Assembly: GCA_032718565.1 (NCBI GenBank)
Contig: JAVGVS010000684.1
Coordinates: 80,824 to 144,823, forward strand
Source of the DNA: Distichodus sexfasciatus
Lineage: Eukaryota; Chordata; Actinopteri; Characiformes; Distichodontidae
Length of the DNA stretch: 64,000 bases
Reading direction: 5' to 3'
Shown here: piece after piece, positions 1 through 12,914 of the stretch
Position numbering within the stretch: position 1 is the first letter of the stretch
Layout: each line of letters starts with the position of its first letter
The notes under the pieces: model-generated
Seen by the model: the letters and a program-made list of their open reading frames with translations, nothing else
Told to the model about the DNA's origin: nothing
Database searches by the model: none
Translations under genes and position numbers: made by a program

Positions 1-626
1 ATAAAATAGACATTGTGTTTGCTGAGATATACACATTTTATTTTGGGTATCTTTTTTAGAGCAAAAATCTGTAAAACAGTCTCAGGGCTTAACAGGTTAC
101 AATTCAGGTGATGCACGTTGTTTGAGTTTCAGATAACACTAATGAAACAGATATATATATATTCTTTGGTGGTTATGAGTTTGATCTGCTTATGTTAGGG
201 GATTTCTGTTTGCTTTAGTTGTGGGTTTTCACCAGTATCTCCAGTAGGATCATTATTGTGTCTATGTTGTGTGTGTGCATGGCCTGAGGCGAGTTGGTTC
301 CTGCCCAGTGTTGGTCCTCACCTCGTGTCCTTTGTTCAGGGACATGCTCTGGTACACTTAACCGAAGAACACTTGATCCTGACATCTATTCAGTGTATGG
401 AGGCACTTTCACTAGCCTGTACACAAAGTGTTATTACATATGACTAATGCCCACCCTGTTTAAATCAGGATTTTAGCCCTGATCTGAAATCTCAATGTGT
501 TTAATCAGGATCTTAATATATTTTTTCTCAGCAATTTTAGATGAATTAGCTTATATACAGGCACAGCATGTTAGTCAGTTAGCTAATACCATTTAACTTT
601 CTGAGTGGAGAATAAAGTAAAATAAT
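1..626. other. Non-coding stretch, nothing recognised
   Basis: AT-rich sequence. The only open frame of note (63 codons at 256-447) has Cys/Leu-rich, non-protein-like composition. No splice-bounded coding similarity is seen. Confidence 0.6.
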
Positions 627-853
627 ATCCATCACGCCTCCCTCTGGACGTTACCCCAGCTGCCCACCAGAGGGCACACCCCCGTTCCTATTTGCCTCTG
701 TCGGTCCACCGTTACGCTGGTGTGCTTTGTTTTGTGTTTCAGAAGAGAAGTTTCAGTTATTGTTTTGAGGCCATCGAGCCTGGATTTTTGGTTTAAATAA
801 AGAGCTTGCAGTGGTGCCACCGCCTCCTGTGTCATGCCAACCCACGACACAAT
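627..853 (+). mobile_element. LTR-like element family D, internally deleted copy
   Basis: The left end (ATCACGCCTCCCTCTGG...CACCAGAGGGCAC) and right end (AAATAAAGAGCTTGCAG...GTCATGCCAACCC) align with the two ends of the longer copy at 3171-3699 read on its minus strand. An AATAAA sits near 796. The middle of the element is missing. Confidence 0.65.
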
Positions 854-1567
854 TCATTTTAGACACGTCCACTTGCAATAAACAGACAATTCTGTGTAAT
901 TTTTTATTAGACACTAACTTGTGTTTTCATATTGGAACATATTTTAAGCATTTGGTTATTGCCGTGGATAACATTAGGTTAACTGTTTCCAGTCTGTTTT
1001 TACATTAACGTGTGACTTCCGTATCTGATGTCCTGTGGGCCTGAGGTCATGTGGAGTGTGAAGCACAAGGAGAAAAGTGTAGAACAGGCTTGGGGGGAAG
1101 AGAAGGCATACTCCTGGGAGAGGGCTGTATTTGATGTTACCATTTTGACAGGTGCTGCACCAAGGCGTTCAACAAACCCCAAGGAAATAGAAAGAACTTA
1201 CCTTAAATTACTGCAGCCTAAAGACAGAGAGCCGTGTTTGAACTTTAATAGGAGAGGATATAAAAAAAGTCATGGTTTTATAGACACCATCATTCTAGAG
1301 CTAATTACAGTTTTTTGAGGTTTTACTATAAAACTTGAAGGAAACTATACATTGAAAGAAAAATAAGGGTGTCCGAGTCCAGTCTTGGAATTCCACAAAC
1401 CAGCACTAGTAATGACTCCACAGGATTTAGTAGCAGATGCTGATACTATTTATTCAGCAAAAGAGGAGCAGACAGAACGTTGGTAATTCACAGCAAACAG
1501 AGTATCCAATGCTAGGCAAAACCAAAAGAGCAAAGCTGAATCTCATACACATTTAGCTTTACACTTA
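854..1567. other. Non-coding stretch, nothing recognised
   Basis: No gene is seen. A 96-codon open frame at 1028-1318 shows no recognisable domain and no splice or start context that would support it. Confidence 0.5.
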
Positions 1568-1711
1568 TGACATTTAGAAGATGCACATATTCAGTGACTT
1601 CATTTCACCTAATTGCAGGGTCAGTCTCCCTGGAGCAACTTGAGGTTAAAAGCCCCAATGGTGGTAGTGCTCGCAGTACGTTAGAACTGGATTTGAACCT
1701 AGAACTTCGGA
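1568..1711 (-). mobile_element. SINE family B (V-SINE-like), diverged copy
   Basis: Contains the block CAGGGTCAGTCTCCCTGGAGCAACTTGAGGTTAA and a tRNA-like GGATTTGAACC at the end, matching the copies at 20487, 32544 and 42636. The head lies on the right, so the orientation is minus. Confidence 0.7.
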
Positions 1712-3170
1712 ATAGTTCATGTAGGGTGAAAGTGTGAACAATGTGGGATATGACTGAGCTGAGTGAACTTTGTCAAAGTCAAAGTAAACTAGCAAGGGGA
1801 GTTCCTTAAAAAGCCAGCAAGTTGGAGCTTCAGGGACATCCAGCGGTGTGGAATGATACAAACAGGTTTAAATTCATCCTACTGCCAGCACTACCGCCAC
1901 CGTTGGTCTGAGTAAAACTCTTAACTAGTGATGGGAATTCTTTTAAGAGAGCCGGCTCATTTGACTCCCAAGTGGCTCCTCAGAGTGTTTGTTGCTGAAA
2001 TTAATTTATTACCAAAAATATTCTCTCTCTCCCTCTCTCCCTTTGTGTGTGTCTGTAGGTGTGTTGTGTTTGTAGCCCCCACCTGCTCATTGTGGACACA
2101 CAGATGCCGTCACACATCCGAGTTGCCACTTGAGGTCGCCTTTTCCCGTCTTTCCAATCTTCCTTCTCATGGTTGTCAATCACAGTCCTGCTTCTCATCA
2201 GTTCTCTTGAGCCCTAACCCTCTTTCACTTGTTTCCACCTTCATTCCTTTTTGCCAGTTGACTTCTCAGGCTTTGACTTCAGGAATCCTCTCAGTGCAGA
2301 TGTTTCATTGTAATTGTCAAATCCGCATTTGGTTTGTGCTTCCGCAGTGCACATTGGAGCAAGATTTTCTTTTCCACTTTGATTGCCTAAAACAAATTAT
2401 TTTGTTCCCTGTTCAGCTTCAGTGCAGTGCTGGCTGCCCAGAGAGCCCTTGGTGAGTGTATAGAGGGCTTGTGTATGGGGCTGAGACTCAGAAAGTTTAA
2501 AAGAATCTCCCAAATGATTAGTGTCTAAATCAATATCTAAGATCAATAGTGCAGCAAGTGAGTAGCTGGCACTTAATTACAGCTGGTGAAACGTGTCCTC
2601 ACATGTCCTTGAATTTCATGCTGCATCAATAGTAAATGTTTGGGTCAGAGCGAGCATACGTGCCGTTTTCCGATGTTTTTGTCAGACAGCATTCATTCAT
2701 ATATTCCTTTTATTTTGCTTTCCTATTGGTTCTAATATTCAATTGTAAACTCTTTTTTGACACTTTTATTAAAGATTACTGTTAAGACATGGATTGAGGT
2801 CTGTCCACTAAATGTCAAATAGGAAAACACTGATCAACTTGTTCAGAAGCTGCTTTTGGTTTCCATCATCAGTGTAAGTTAATTCCAGGCCAGAGAACTT
2901 CTCCTTTAGGACAAAGCTGTTTTATTTTGCCATTTCTGTTTAACACCATGACCTTACTGAGGTGAAGTTGCTTTTGCAAGATAAACATGATGCACACAAT
3001 ACCTTGAGTAATCATGAGTAAGTAAGTAAATGCTATTGCTCCTGGTCTTTGATTTCTTATTGAAAAGGGAATTCATAAGTAGATAGCATTACTGATATTA
3101 ATGACTGACAAACCCTGTGTTGATGATAATGATAATAATAATGTTTTGAAGCTACTTTAATACCTGCAGT
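1712..3170. other. Non-coding stretch with a possible hAT-type remnant at 1927-1985
   Basis: No gene is supported. The text AGTGATGGGAATTC...GAGAGCCGGCTC...GACTCCCAAGTGGCTCC at 1927-1980 resembles ends of fish hAT-type DNA transposons as I recall them. I see no partner terminus. The 175-codon frame at 1928-2455 is Cys/Ser/Leu-rich low-complexity text and not a convincing protein. Confidence 0.35.
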
Positions 3171-3699
3171 TGTCACATGGCATGTTGGCATGACAGGAGG
3201 CTTTGGCATTTTCGCAAGCTTCTTTTATTTACAGACAAAAACAAATCAGTCTCACTGTCCACAAAACTAGAACCTGAAGCGTCTTTAAATGCAAACCACA
3301 GCGCACACCAACACAGGGAAGTGTGACGGTGGACTGACAGAGACAAAGGGGAGAGACAGGGTTAAATAGGGAACTAACAAACTACAAACAAACACTGAAC
3401 AGACTTATTAAACTAAACAAGATACTTAACATTGAACCAACAGATGAACAGAACTGGACTAACTGGAGGCAGGAACTAAACCTGGACCAATAAAGCAAAC
3501 ATACGAAGAAACTAGGAACTAAGCACTAAGCAAACTCAGGTGTAACCGATACTTCAGCTAATCAACCAATAATTGAACTAATGAACCAATCAGGACACGG
3601 GGCAGGACAAAGGAAGTTGACAGACATACCACCCTAGACAGACAGGACGGGGTGCCCTCTGGTGGACAGCTGGAGCTAATCCCAGAGGGCGGCATGACA
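3171..3699 (-). mobile_element. LTR-like element family D, longest copy (about 529 bp)
   Basis: Begins TGTCACATGG and ends GGCATGACA, so the termini are TGTCA/TGACA inverted repeats as in LTRs. On the minus strand it carries TATTTAACCC near the middle and TAAATAAAAG near the 3' end, plausible TATA-like and poly(A) signals. Flanks GCAGT and GCAAG match only in their first three bases, so no target duplication is proven. Copies of the family occur at 627-853 and 55932-56300. Confidence 0.65.
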
Positions 3700-4210
3700 G
3701 CAAGGAGGCACTTACTCTGTTAAATAGTTCTCACAGGCACTGGTCAGACACAGATTAGAAACTGATCATTAGCAATAATTAGAATTTCATTTGGCAGAAT
3801 CTGTCAGACAAGTTTCCATTAAATATTTACATCATCAGATATAACCTGACGATGGTAGTAAAAACTCTATTAATAACCAGAACTTGTCTGAGCACCTATT
3901 AGAGTATCTAAAACTTATAAATTATATTAATGCCATAAATACATTTCCACTCATTTTTGATGATGTTGTACATCCAGAAGTTGACTACTTGAGTATAACT
4001 ACAGATGTTTAAATGAAAGAGAAGAGCTGGGTTTAGTGGAACTGAAGCACTTTAATACTCAACATGCAGTGCATCAGCAGGAGGAGCCTGATGGCCGATG
4101 TCCTGCTCATTTGGTCTCCTATGGGATGAGCTTTTTGAAGTCAGCAAAAGCAGAGATGAAACTGGGAGAGAGGAGGTTGAAAAAGGGCCCGTAGGGGACT
4201 GTTAAGAGTG
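3700..4210. other. Non-coding stretch, nothing recognised
   Basis: AT-rich single-copy-looking DNA between an LTR-like element and a CA microsatellite. Confidence 0.5.
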
Positions 4211-4211
4211 G

Positions 4212-4242
<31 letters not shown>

Positions 4243-4275
4243 CACACACACACACACGCACACACACACACACAC

Positions 4276-4320
<45 letters not shown>

Positions 4321-4430
4321 GGCACACACACGCAGGCACACACACACACACACGCACACACGCACACGCGCACACGCACACACACACACACACACACGCA
4401 GGCACACACACGCAGGAACACACACGCAGG
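4211..4430. repeat. Compound (CA)n/(CACG)/(CAGG) microsatellite, about 220 bp
   Basis: Nearly pure CA with periodic CG and CAGG interruptions. It opens all frames and yields spurious His-Thr or Val-Cys open frames on both strands. Confidence 0.98.
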
Positions 4431-4432
4431 CA

Positions 4433-6103
4433 CAGCTGTTATTCAGTGAAGCTGATTAGAAGTGAGAAGTCAGTTTGTGTTTCACTGTCTGTGTAGAAAT
4501 GTTTGCAACTTTGATTATATTAAGCATTAAATATAAATGGAGCAGTTTGAGACCTTTTCACACAATTATTGAATTTTACTCTAGTGTTCTCTCATAAATG
4601 TGTTATTTACATGCACAAACACACAAGGTGGCGCTGTTGTTCCTTTTACACAAAAATAATAAAATAATGTCTGTTAAATTTCAGCCACTGAAGGGAAACC
4701 ACTCCAAGTTTCTGAGAAGAATAGAGCAACACCAGGATAAAGGTGTCGTTTCACTTGCATTTTCCTTTCCGGGTTCCACCAGTCAGTCATAACATAATCA
4801 GCGCTGACAGCTAAAGTGAGGGATGTTGATTACTTTGTTACGGTGACATCTGGCAGTGAGTGGAATATATCAGGCAGCAAGTGAACATTTTGTCCTTGAA
4901 GTTGATGTGCTGAATGCATAATTATGGGCAAGGCGTAAAGATTTGAGCAACTTTGATAAAGGCCGGGTCTGAGAGTCTCCAAAACTGCAAAATTGTAACA
5001 GCTGTTTTGTTGAATATGCTCCCCAATAAAATAGCGCCTCCTGGTGCATGCGCAGTCCCTCAAGCTTGTTTCCACATTCACAAATCAGTGCTACCCTCGT
5101 GATAATAAATAAAATATTTAAAATGCCTATTTATGGGCCTTTATAATAAACATTATAATATCTGCATGTACACACTGATTTAGGTGCTCAGTGTTAAAAT
5201 TAGGCCTGCGGTTGTTCATCTGTACATAAACATAACTTGCAATAAGTGTTAACACAATAAATAATTAAATAAATGAATAAATAAATAAAATTGCTGTATG
5301 TACAGTTAAAGGATTAATCTTTTTTATTTAAACATGTGATGAGGAGGTATTGTCACAATAAATATCTTCATCAAGATTATATTAATTATAATGGAAATTA
5401 TTTTATTAAATTATAATATATTTTCATCATAGTGGAAATGGAAACCCACAAGGTAGCATATTTCAACAGGGGAGCATAAATCATCAGAACAACCTGGTAA
5501 ACTTGGTCCAAGAAAGAAAACTGAAGAAGTCCATTTCATAGCTCAAACTGTTACAGATGTTAATGTTGGTTCTGATAAAACAGTGTAACAACAATACATC
5601 ATGTAATACATCACAGTTTGTTGCATATCTGCAAAAATACTCAGTAGGAGCTGGGTGGTCATAATGTTATGGCTGATTGTTGTAAGCAGGCAGGCAGTCT
5701 CTAACGTTAGACATTTTACAAGAGCGCAGACGTATGGTGGAGAGCATGATTGTGTTAGAGGCAATGCCTTTGTCATTTCTGTAGAGACGCAGAGATGGAA
5801 CTACAGAGTGATTTGCATCTGCTGTTCATTTACATAGTGTTTTGGAAAGCTGCTTGGACAAGCTGAAGATAATATCACAAACCACATGGCGTCTTAACAA
5901 TCTCTCTCTCTCTCTCGCTATATCTCCCTCTAATACTTTAATGGACTATGATTGCTTGCTGAATGCCTGCTGTGAAATGTCTGCGCTCTGCATTTAATGT
6001 CGGCTCATCAACTCAACAAATATTGCTTTAAAGCTTCATAGTTGGCACTACATTTTCTAAACATGGCATAGCAAGCGTGTTTCCAAATCTGTCGTCTATA
6101 ATA
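4433..6103. other. Non-coding stretch with simple A/T-rich and TC repeats
   Basis: No gene recognised. AAAT-type simple sequence lies around 5256-5290 and TC repeats at 5902-5935. Confidence 0.5.
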
Positions 6104-6190
6104 TATCTCCTGAATGTAAAGGTTGTGGGTTTGAGCTTGGCTCTGCCTTACTTTCAGTACTACCACCAAATGAGCCCCTGAGCGGGACCC
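6104..6190 (+). mobile_element. SINE family B head fragment
   Basis: tRNA-like GGTTGTGGGTTTGAGC followed by the family B linker (ACTACCACCAAATGAGCCCCTGAGC), comparable with the copy at 39529. No core follows. Confidence 0.45.
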
Positions 6191-7067
6191 TGATTCCAAG
6201 TTCCTCTCTATAATTCAGCAATGGTTTGAAGAATATAGGGTCTGGTGTTGAAGTTAAATTTATGATCGATTTCACAGTTTTCTGATTTCTAACTCCAGCA
6301 CTGTTTACTGGATGTTAAAAAAGTAAGTTTAAATCTTGACTTTTTGGTCATTTGTAAGTCGTTGGGTATAGGGAGGTTCCTTGGGTTTCTTGGGAACATC
6401 ATTATGTTTTTTTTTGACAGGTTGAATGCAAGATGATTAAGATTAGCATTCTAAACAGGAACAGGCTTTGCTTTTATGAGAAATGTCATTTATTAAATGA
6501 AAATAATGAAAGAAAAGAGGCGTCTCTGAGATGCTAGCTGGCACAGAAAGACGGTTTGATTCAAAAATAGCTGATTTTCCATTTGAGGTCCACTGGCACT
6601 GAAATGAAGACATCACACACCGAGTGACTTAAAATAGAGATGGCTTAAGTAGTGGACTGCTGTGAGCCTTCGTAGTCGGCTTTGCAGGAGCTAGACCATT
6701 TATATGTGCCACATAGAGCTGGCAGATAAAATAAAGAACATGTAAAGCTGACAGCATTATGCAAATGATTTATTATTGTGCTGCTGATTAAGACTAGGAG
6801 AGCCACCCAAAAAAACTTCACTGGTCCACTCTCTGTCCACTTGTATTTCACTCTTTTCTTCTGTCTTGTTATTTACAGACATAATATGAAGTTGAATTTT
6901 TTGACATTTCTTTTGTAAAAGAGAACATTCAAACACAGACTAACATGTACACTACAGTGAATAAAAGCTCCAGCCAGGGATCTGTCTTTAGCCAGTCATT
7001 ATGCAGTCTGTCTTTCATTCTACCTGTTTAATTAACCAGTTATTAGCTCCAGTCTGAACAAAACTCT
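6191..7067. other. Non-coding stretch, nothing recognised
   Basis: No coding similarity or known repeat recognised. Confidence 0.45.
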
Positions 7068-7168
7068 GCTCAGGATTATGAATGATTAACTTCAGCAAGA
7101 CCCTTAAACCCAAGTTGGCCTGGGGGACTGTCTGGAAAAGTGTCTGATGAATGGCGTAAACAAAAGGA
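7068..7168 (+). mobile_element. SINE family B core fragment
   Basis: AGCAAGACCCTTAAACCCAAGTTGG...GACTGTCTGGAAAAGTGTCTGATGAATGGC matches the conserved core of family B in the head-to-tail direction. Confidence 0.65.
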
Positions 7169-7534
7169 ACATAGCAATAACCATGTATCAGGGGATTATG
7201 AAACACAAATAACAAGCTTTTAATGTTGACAAAAGTAAAGTGGCTTTTACTCAGACTGGTTACTGCTGCACAGGTGGTTTTACTGTGGAGATAAGAGCTC
7301 TGGTCACGCACGTTGTATAGGACCTTCAGCATCACCTCTCTGCCAAACAAACCACAATAGCATTTCCACTTGCTCCTGTCAGTGAGGACAGTAATCACCC
7401 CCTGCAGCCTCACAATCTGCAAAGGCACCCGAGAAAGTGTCCAGACCTGCCTGATAGGGAAAGTTCATCTCAGACATTCCGCTTCCTGCAGTCCCTGCAG
7501 CAGATAGTGGAGGTATTGGTGTGATATTGCACTA

Positions 7535-8330
7535 AACTCCCTTCAGGACATTCATTGTGTCTTTGAAAAGCTTTTTGTTGGATTATTTCAAAGAAATGTG
7601 ACTGTAGTGGAACTTGACGTAGTGGAAGAGTGAGTAGCTCAATGAAAATCCAATAAATAGTTATTTAATAAACAGTTATCACACTCCCAGTAGGTACAGT
7701 GTCTCTCTTAAATGTTCATGTGTTAGATGTCGTGCTTATTCAGGATGTACCTCTAATCTGAACCTGAATTTGACCTTCTCTATAAAAGAATGATCTTAGT
7801 TTCTTTCACACAGTGAGACATTAAAACTTATTAAAGAAATATTTCAGACAATACTCAAAATCCCATGTATCAGTATCAGGACTAAAATAAAAAAGTTGCA
7901 TCTGTTGAAACAGAGTCTAATCTGCTGTGATGATAATCTTTCTCTTAATTATCACTTATTCTTATTGCGGTGAACCATCGTGCAGTCTCTGCTAAACACA
8001 GTGATATTTCTTCTAGCTGCATTGAGTCAATCAGGGTTTTTCGAGACTTGACTGTGCTTCTGTTCTTGGTTTGTGCTTATAGGTGTCTGGTCTTGTCTAC
8101 ATGCCTGTTTGTTGAACGTGTAATGTTGTAAGCACTAGAAGTAATGGATTCTCTTACTAAGAACTCGAACTTGCAATTACTTCCTGCCTCCCACTCTCAT
8201 TCATCACAGCGCTTAATATAATCAACCTCGAGAGAAATAAGTCACACGGCACATGGAGTAATTCTCAAAATATAGACATGATTAAGACGTCTCAATATTG
8301 ATTACTCTCAGTAGTATCTGTTTCTGCTGG
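7535..8330. repeat. Imperfect tandem duplication, unit 1
   Basis: Begins AACTCCCTTCAGGACATTCATTGTG and aligns with 8331-9100 over its whole length with many substitutions and small indels. Shared landmarks are CTTTTTGTTG, GAAAATCCAATAAA, CACACAGTGAGACAT, CCCACTCTCATTCATCA and ATTACTCTCAGTAGT. No coding frame is conserved between units. Confidence 0.88.
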
Positions 8331-9100
8331 AACTCCCTTCAGAGCATTCATTGTGCCTTTGAAAAGCTTTTTGTTGAATGAATTTCGATGAAATGTGACT
8401 GCAGCCTGAACTCAGTGTAGAGGAAGAGGGTGTAGCCTGATGAAAATCCAATAAAACTGTTATTTAATAAATAGTATTGAACAGTCATCACACCCCCGGT
8501 GAACACAGTGTCCCCCTCATTCAATATTCATATCCTTTGAGCTGTGTTTAGTGGCTATGAAAGTTGAGCCTGAATTTACCCTTCTACAAAAGAACATTAT
8601 GTCTTTTCCACACAGTGAGACATCTTATTAATAAAATATTTTGATTAAATGTTTAAGCCAATATCCAAAGCCCAGTTGTCTATATCAGTATCAGGAAGAA
8701 AAATGTTGAATTGGTGCCTCTGTTAATAGTGTCTCCTCTGTTGTCATGGCAATCCACCTGTATCTTCCTCTTAGTTGTGTTTCTTCTGCAAAGCCCAGAA
8801 TATTTCCTTGCCTCCTAGTCATATTGATGTCATTTTACTCTATGCTTTTGTTCTTGCCCTGTCTTATCTTCCTACCTGTTTGTTGAACAAGCAGTGCATT
8901 AGAGTTAATATATTTCTGTACTAAAATAAATCTAACTTGCACTTACCTCCTTCGTCCCACTCTCATTCATCAATTTATCAAGGCTTAATATAATCAGCCT
9001 CAAGAGAAATAATAACGTCTCATGGCACATGGAGTAAGCATTAAAGTACGATGAAGATGTCTCTAAATAGATTACTCTCAGTAGTGTCTATGTTTGCTAG
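8331..9100. repeat. Imperfect tandem duplication, unit 2
   Basis: Second unit of the duplication, offset 766-802 bp from unit 1. A further block just after it (9101-9157) matches one that precedes unit 1 (7424-7480), so the original repeat was longer than the body. Confidence 0.88.
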
Positions 9101-9157
9101 GGCACTAGGGAAAGTGGTGAATAGTGACTGATAGATAAAGTTCATCTCAGACTTTTC

Positions 9158-10747
9158 AACTCATAAGACCCTGTCTGAGAGACGTGTCAAATGTACACCC
9201 TAATCCCCAGATGTTTCATAAGCTTTTCAACTTATCCAGGATGCACACCATTCCTACTTACCCTGTAATAATGATTCATTACAGTTACTGCACAGTGGAC
9301 ACACTTCTCCCAGCTGATGCCTTTAAATCTTCATACACCTGGAGTAGTGGTGCAAGAGGAACATGCCAAAATCAGCGACACTAATAATCTAAATACTTTC
9401 TTTATTTGTTTATTAGTAGTAAAGCTGCTTTTAAACTTTTTACAAATAGCAGTACAGTGTGCCCCGACAAAGACATACCTTCAACCAGCAGGTGTTTCTA
9501 AATGGTGTTGAATTTGTAGAAGTGCCATCTGATGGGCTACAAGCAGTCCTCCTTCGTTCAGACTGAAGCAAGAATTCATGATCATGTTTATCAAAATCTA
9601 TGACTGCAAAAGGTGAAGCAGGAAGATCTCACACATTTGAGTGTAGATTATACAAACCGGAAATCTGCCAATAAAACAAGACCAAGACCTAAAAGCACAT
9701 ACAGTAAGGAATTTGATGCATCAGAATACATCTCAATAATAACCCGATATGTTGGATGTAGAAAGAGAATGAGGAAAACCCTTGCAAAGTGGATCATTTA
9801 CCGTTTGAGATTCTTCATTGCGTGTCAAAGAGTATATCTATATTTATATCTATATATATTATATTATATTTCAGTCACAGAGTTGGTTTAGGTGAGAAAC
9901 TTTTTATCCAGGAACTAAACAAGGCCATTTTTAAATCATGCACCATGTGTATACACCCACTCACCAGTCAAAAGGTACAGCGGACAGCCTCTATACTACC
10001 ATCTGTCCTTCCATCTGTCCTTCTCTCTCCAACTTTTACCCTCGTTAGTCCCATGTTGGCAGTCAAAAGACTCTGGGAAGTTTAGTTATTGTAGACATGT
10101 GGCTATAATTTCAGATGGGAGTACATTGAGATTCTCTTTTCCTCTGTGTTATATAAGGGCTGGAGAACGATGTTTTGTGGCTGAGAAAGTAACCGATATG
10201 AGGTATATTAGTGAGCTGCTGCAGCTCTTTAAAAACATTTTTTGGATCCTGATGTTTTGCACACACCAATATTTTCCTACGTTAATCGCTTTACTCTAAG
10301 CAATATTGTCTGAATTCAGACATTGTTATCCTGTATGCTTAATCCTAATCCGAATGACTCCTTAAACACATTCTCTTGCCTTTTGCCTTATTACTGTAAG
10401 GGATTAATGGCTTACTGCGGATGGTGCTACAATATTGATTGTTAGCTCTAGGCAGCGGAGCTTTATGTTCTCTTCATTTAACCACAGTGTTCTGGTTACT
10501 AGAGTGGAGCTTAACTGGTACATGATATGTACTGACTAAATAAATACAGGAGCAATGGCAAAAATTCTCTGGATTCTGGTCTTTTTTCTGCAAAACTGCA
10601 AAAATGTGAAGACATGAAAGCAAACAGTGTTGAAGACGCAGTAGAGATGTTCATATTTAGTTACAATAAGTTAATTATCAGATTAAATAAATTAGGTTTT
10701 ATCATGTAAAGAGCAAACAGGAATTAGGAAGAAAGAGATATTCCAAA
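9158..10747. other. Non-coding stretch, nothing recognised
   Basis: Holds a short AT/TATC simple tract near 9836-9870. Open frames here (up to 98 codons) do not resemble known proteins. Confidence 0.45.
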
Positions 10748-10828
10748 TGTCAAATGCAGAGTTCACATTTTGTTGTGCTGCACTGTGTGCTGTGCTGTGC
10801 TGTGTTCACAATGATGAATAATCATTCA
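10748..10828 (+). mobile_element. SINE family A, 3' fragment
   Basis: GTCAAATGCAGAGTTCACATTTTG...GTGTGCTGTGCTGTG...TTCACAATGA, the tail of family A without its tRNA-like head. Confidence 0.75.
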
Positions 10829-11539
10829 CCAGAGATCCTGAAGAGAGTCTCTACTCTCCTAACGGCACTCCAATCCTGACATCCAGTCTTCAGAGAGACC
10901 AGTATTGACGGTGTATTTGTGCCAACATACAGAGGTTTCTTTTTATTCTCAGATTGTGCTTTACTGACTTTGTGTTGTTGTGCGGTTTTGGATTCCTTGC
11001 CCTACAATTAGGATTTATCTGCTTTTCTCTCCCTAATTTTGACCTGTTTACTCTGACTACAGAAGTGATTTTGGATTTTCTTGGAATTTGGATAATTATT
11101 TTGTTTTTTGTGTTGTTCTTCCAGTAGTCAGTGTATGTGATATGATTGAAAGTGAATTTAGTAGAGTTTAGAATTTTAGAAATTTAGTAGAATTTAGCGC
11201 GTGCCTGCCATGGAGTTTGCAGAGCTACTGTAGGGGTCAAAGCAATGCGAAGGAATGACATTGAAAATGAACGAAGAGTGGCAGCTCCGACAGCTACAAG
11301 CACAGTTTGAGACGGTCTGCAGCACAAAGCAAGCCCACGCCATCCAGTGAAAAGTATGATGGATTAAAGCTGTACTTTGTGCAGAGTAAACCTTCACGTT
11401 TTAGCTTCTTTCTCTCAGGTTGCTGGTTAAGTTTTAGAGCCATTAAAATATATTAAAAGCAATGACTGTTCTCACACTGTAAAAATTAAGATGCGTGATG
11501 CATGTCACAATAATTCCACCCCAAAGATGCCAAGAAAAC
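10829..11539. other. Non-coding stretch, nothing recognised
   Basis: No gene or repeat recognised. Confidence 0.4.
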
Positions 11540-11776
11540 AGTAACGTAGCGATTAGGAAGTCGACCACAAGATCAGAAGGTTGGCAGTTCAAGTCCCGGA
11601 CTGGTAAAGGTACCACTGAGGTACTCATGAGCAGGTACCGATCCCAAGCACTGCTCAAGTGGCAGTACCAAAACACTGGCCACTGCTCCTTCATGGAAGG
11701 ATCAAACAGAACACATTTCATTCTGGTGCACTGGTGTGCTGTGCTGCGTTCACAAAGAGAAATAATCACGCACTTA
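11540..11776 (+). mobile_element. SINE family A
   Basis: Diverged tRNA-like head with B-box-like GTTCAAGTCCC, then TAAAGGTACCACTGAGGTAC, TCATGAGCAGG, CACTGCTCCTTCATGG and TTCACAAAGAGAAATAATCA. It is nearly full length. Confidence 0.85.
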
Positions 11777-12914
11777 AATTATACAGGGCGTGAGAGTCAT
11801 GTTGCACGCTGAAGCTGTGTTATAAAGTTAGCTTTTACAGCACTTGTTTATTTTAGGTAGCACAGGTGAAGGAAAAAAACAGCATTTAAGAGGTGAATAT
11901 TGGGATTTTGCGGAAACTGAGATTTGTTATTTGGTCCTTTAAAGTGTGTGACTCAATTCCATACTGTACCCTGATGGATAACTCCTGTGTAATGTTGTGG
12001 GTGTTCCCAGACATTGAAGCAGGGAGGAGAGAGAAAGAGGGAGGGAGGGAAAGAGAGGACAAAAGCTGACGAATGGAGCACTCACAAGCTTTAAAGCAGC
12101 CCACTCTCGCTCATTAAACACTACTTGATGCATGGCCAGACACACTCTCTCTCTTACTTCCATTATGCAGGCTGCGCTGTCTTTAATACACACAAGTAGA
12201 CCCCATTTCCGTTCCCTCTCCGTTTCACACTGTTTCTCTCACACACTGTGTGTGTCTTGTTTTTAGAAGGTGTTATGGCATCAGCACCGTGCCCCACATC
12301 TGTAAATGAGCCCATCTTAAGCCCTGAAGTCATACTGGTTTGTTGAAACCTCTGTGTTTCTCTGCGTCTTGTTTGGTCTGTGGTAACGTCTTTTGAGTTT
12401 AGTGTGTGTTCTGGGAGGTTTGTGATTCATTTTTAATGATGAGAAAGTGGCACATGTGGAATTAGGTGAAGCCTGCTGTCTGAATGCATTTCTCAGGTTT
12501 AAAAGGGCAGGTTAAATGTAGAACGGATTTCTTGTGAAATGGAAGCTTTTTTAGAGTGTGCATTAATCTGTATTTGCAGTAATTATTTCTGCTGTTGGAA
12601 CGCTGTGGAAAAGGTGGTTGAGGATGCTAGATCTTTCATCAGATAACAATTAGCCAGCTATAGTAGTATTCGGACAGGATTAGTTGTACATGAGGATGTG
12701 GGTTAACGTTACTTTACCACAGGACGTCTGTAATATTAAACTCCAATTCAGACTGAAGGTAACTTGATTTATGCACCGACGTCACCTCCCTGTCGTCGTG
12801 TGCATGCTATGTTGTTTGCATAGCTGTTGGTAATATGCACTTTCCTAAAGCACTAAACTGCAGGATCAAACCGTGGGAAACTACAGGATGACAGAATCTT
12901 TACTCCGGGAGGGA

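Noticed and set aside
1928..2455. 175-codon plus-strand open frame
   Set aside because: Low-complexity Ser/Leu/Cys composition over pyrimidine-rich DNA, starting in a transposon-like end. No homologue is recognised.
4119..4459. Val-Cys and His-Thr repeat open frames
   Set aside because: Direct translation of the CA microsatellite.
7015..7428. 137-codon minus-strand open frame
   Set aside because: It overlaps a SINE B core and the repeat block before the tandem duplication. No recognisable domain.
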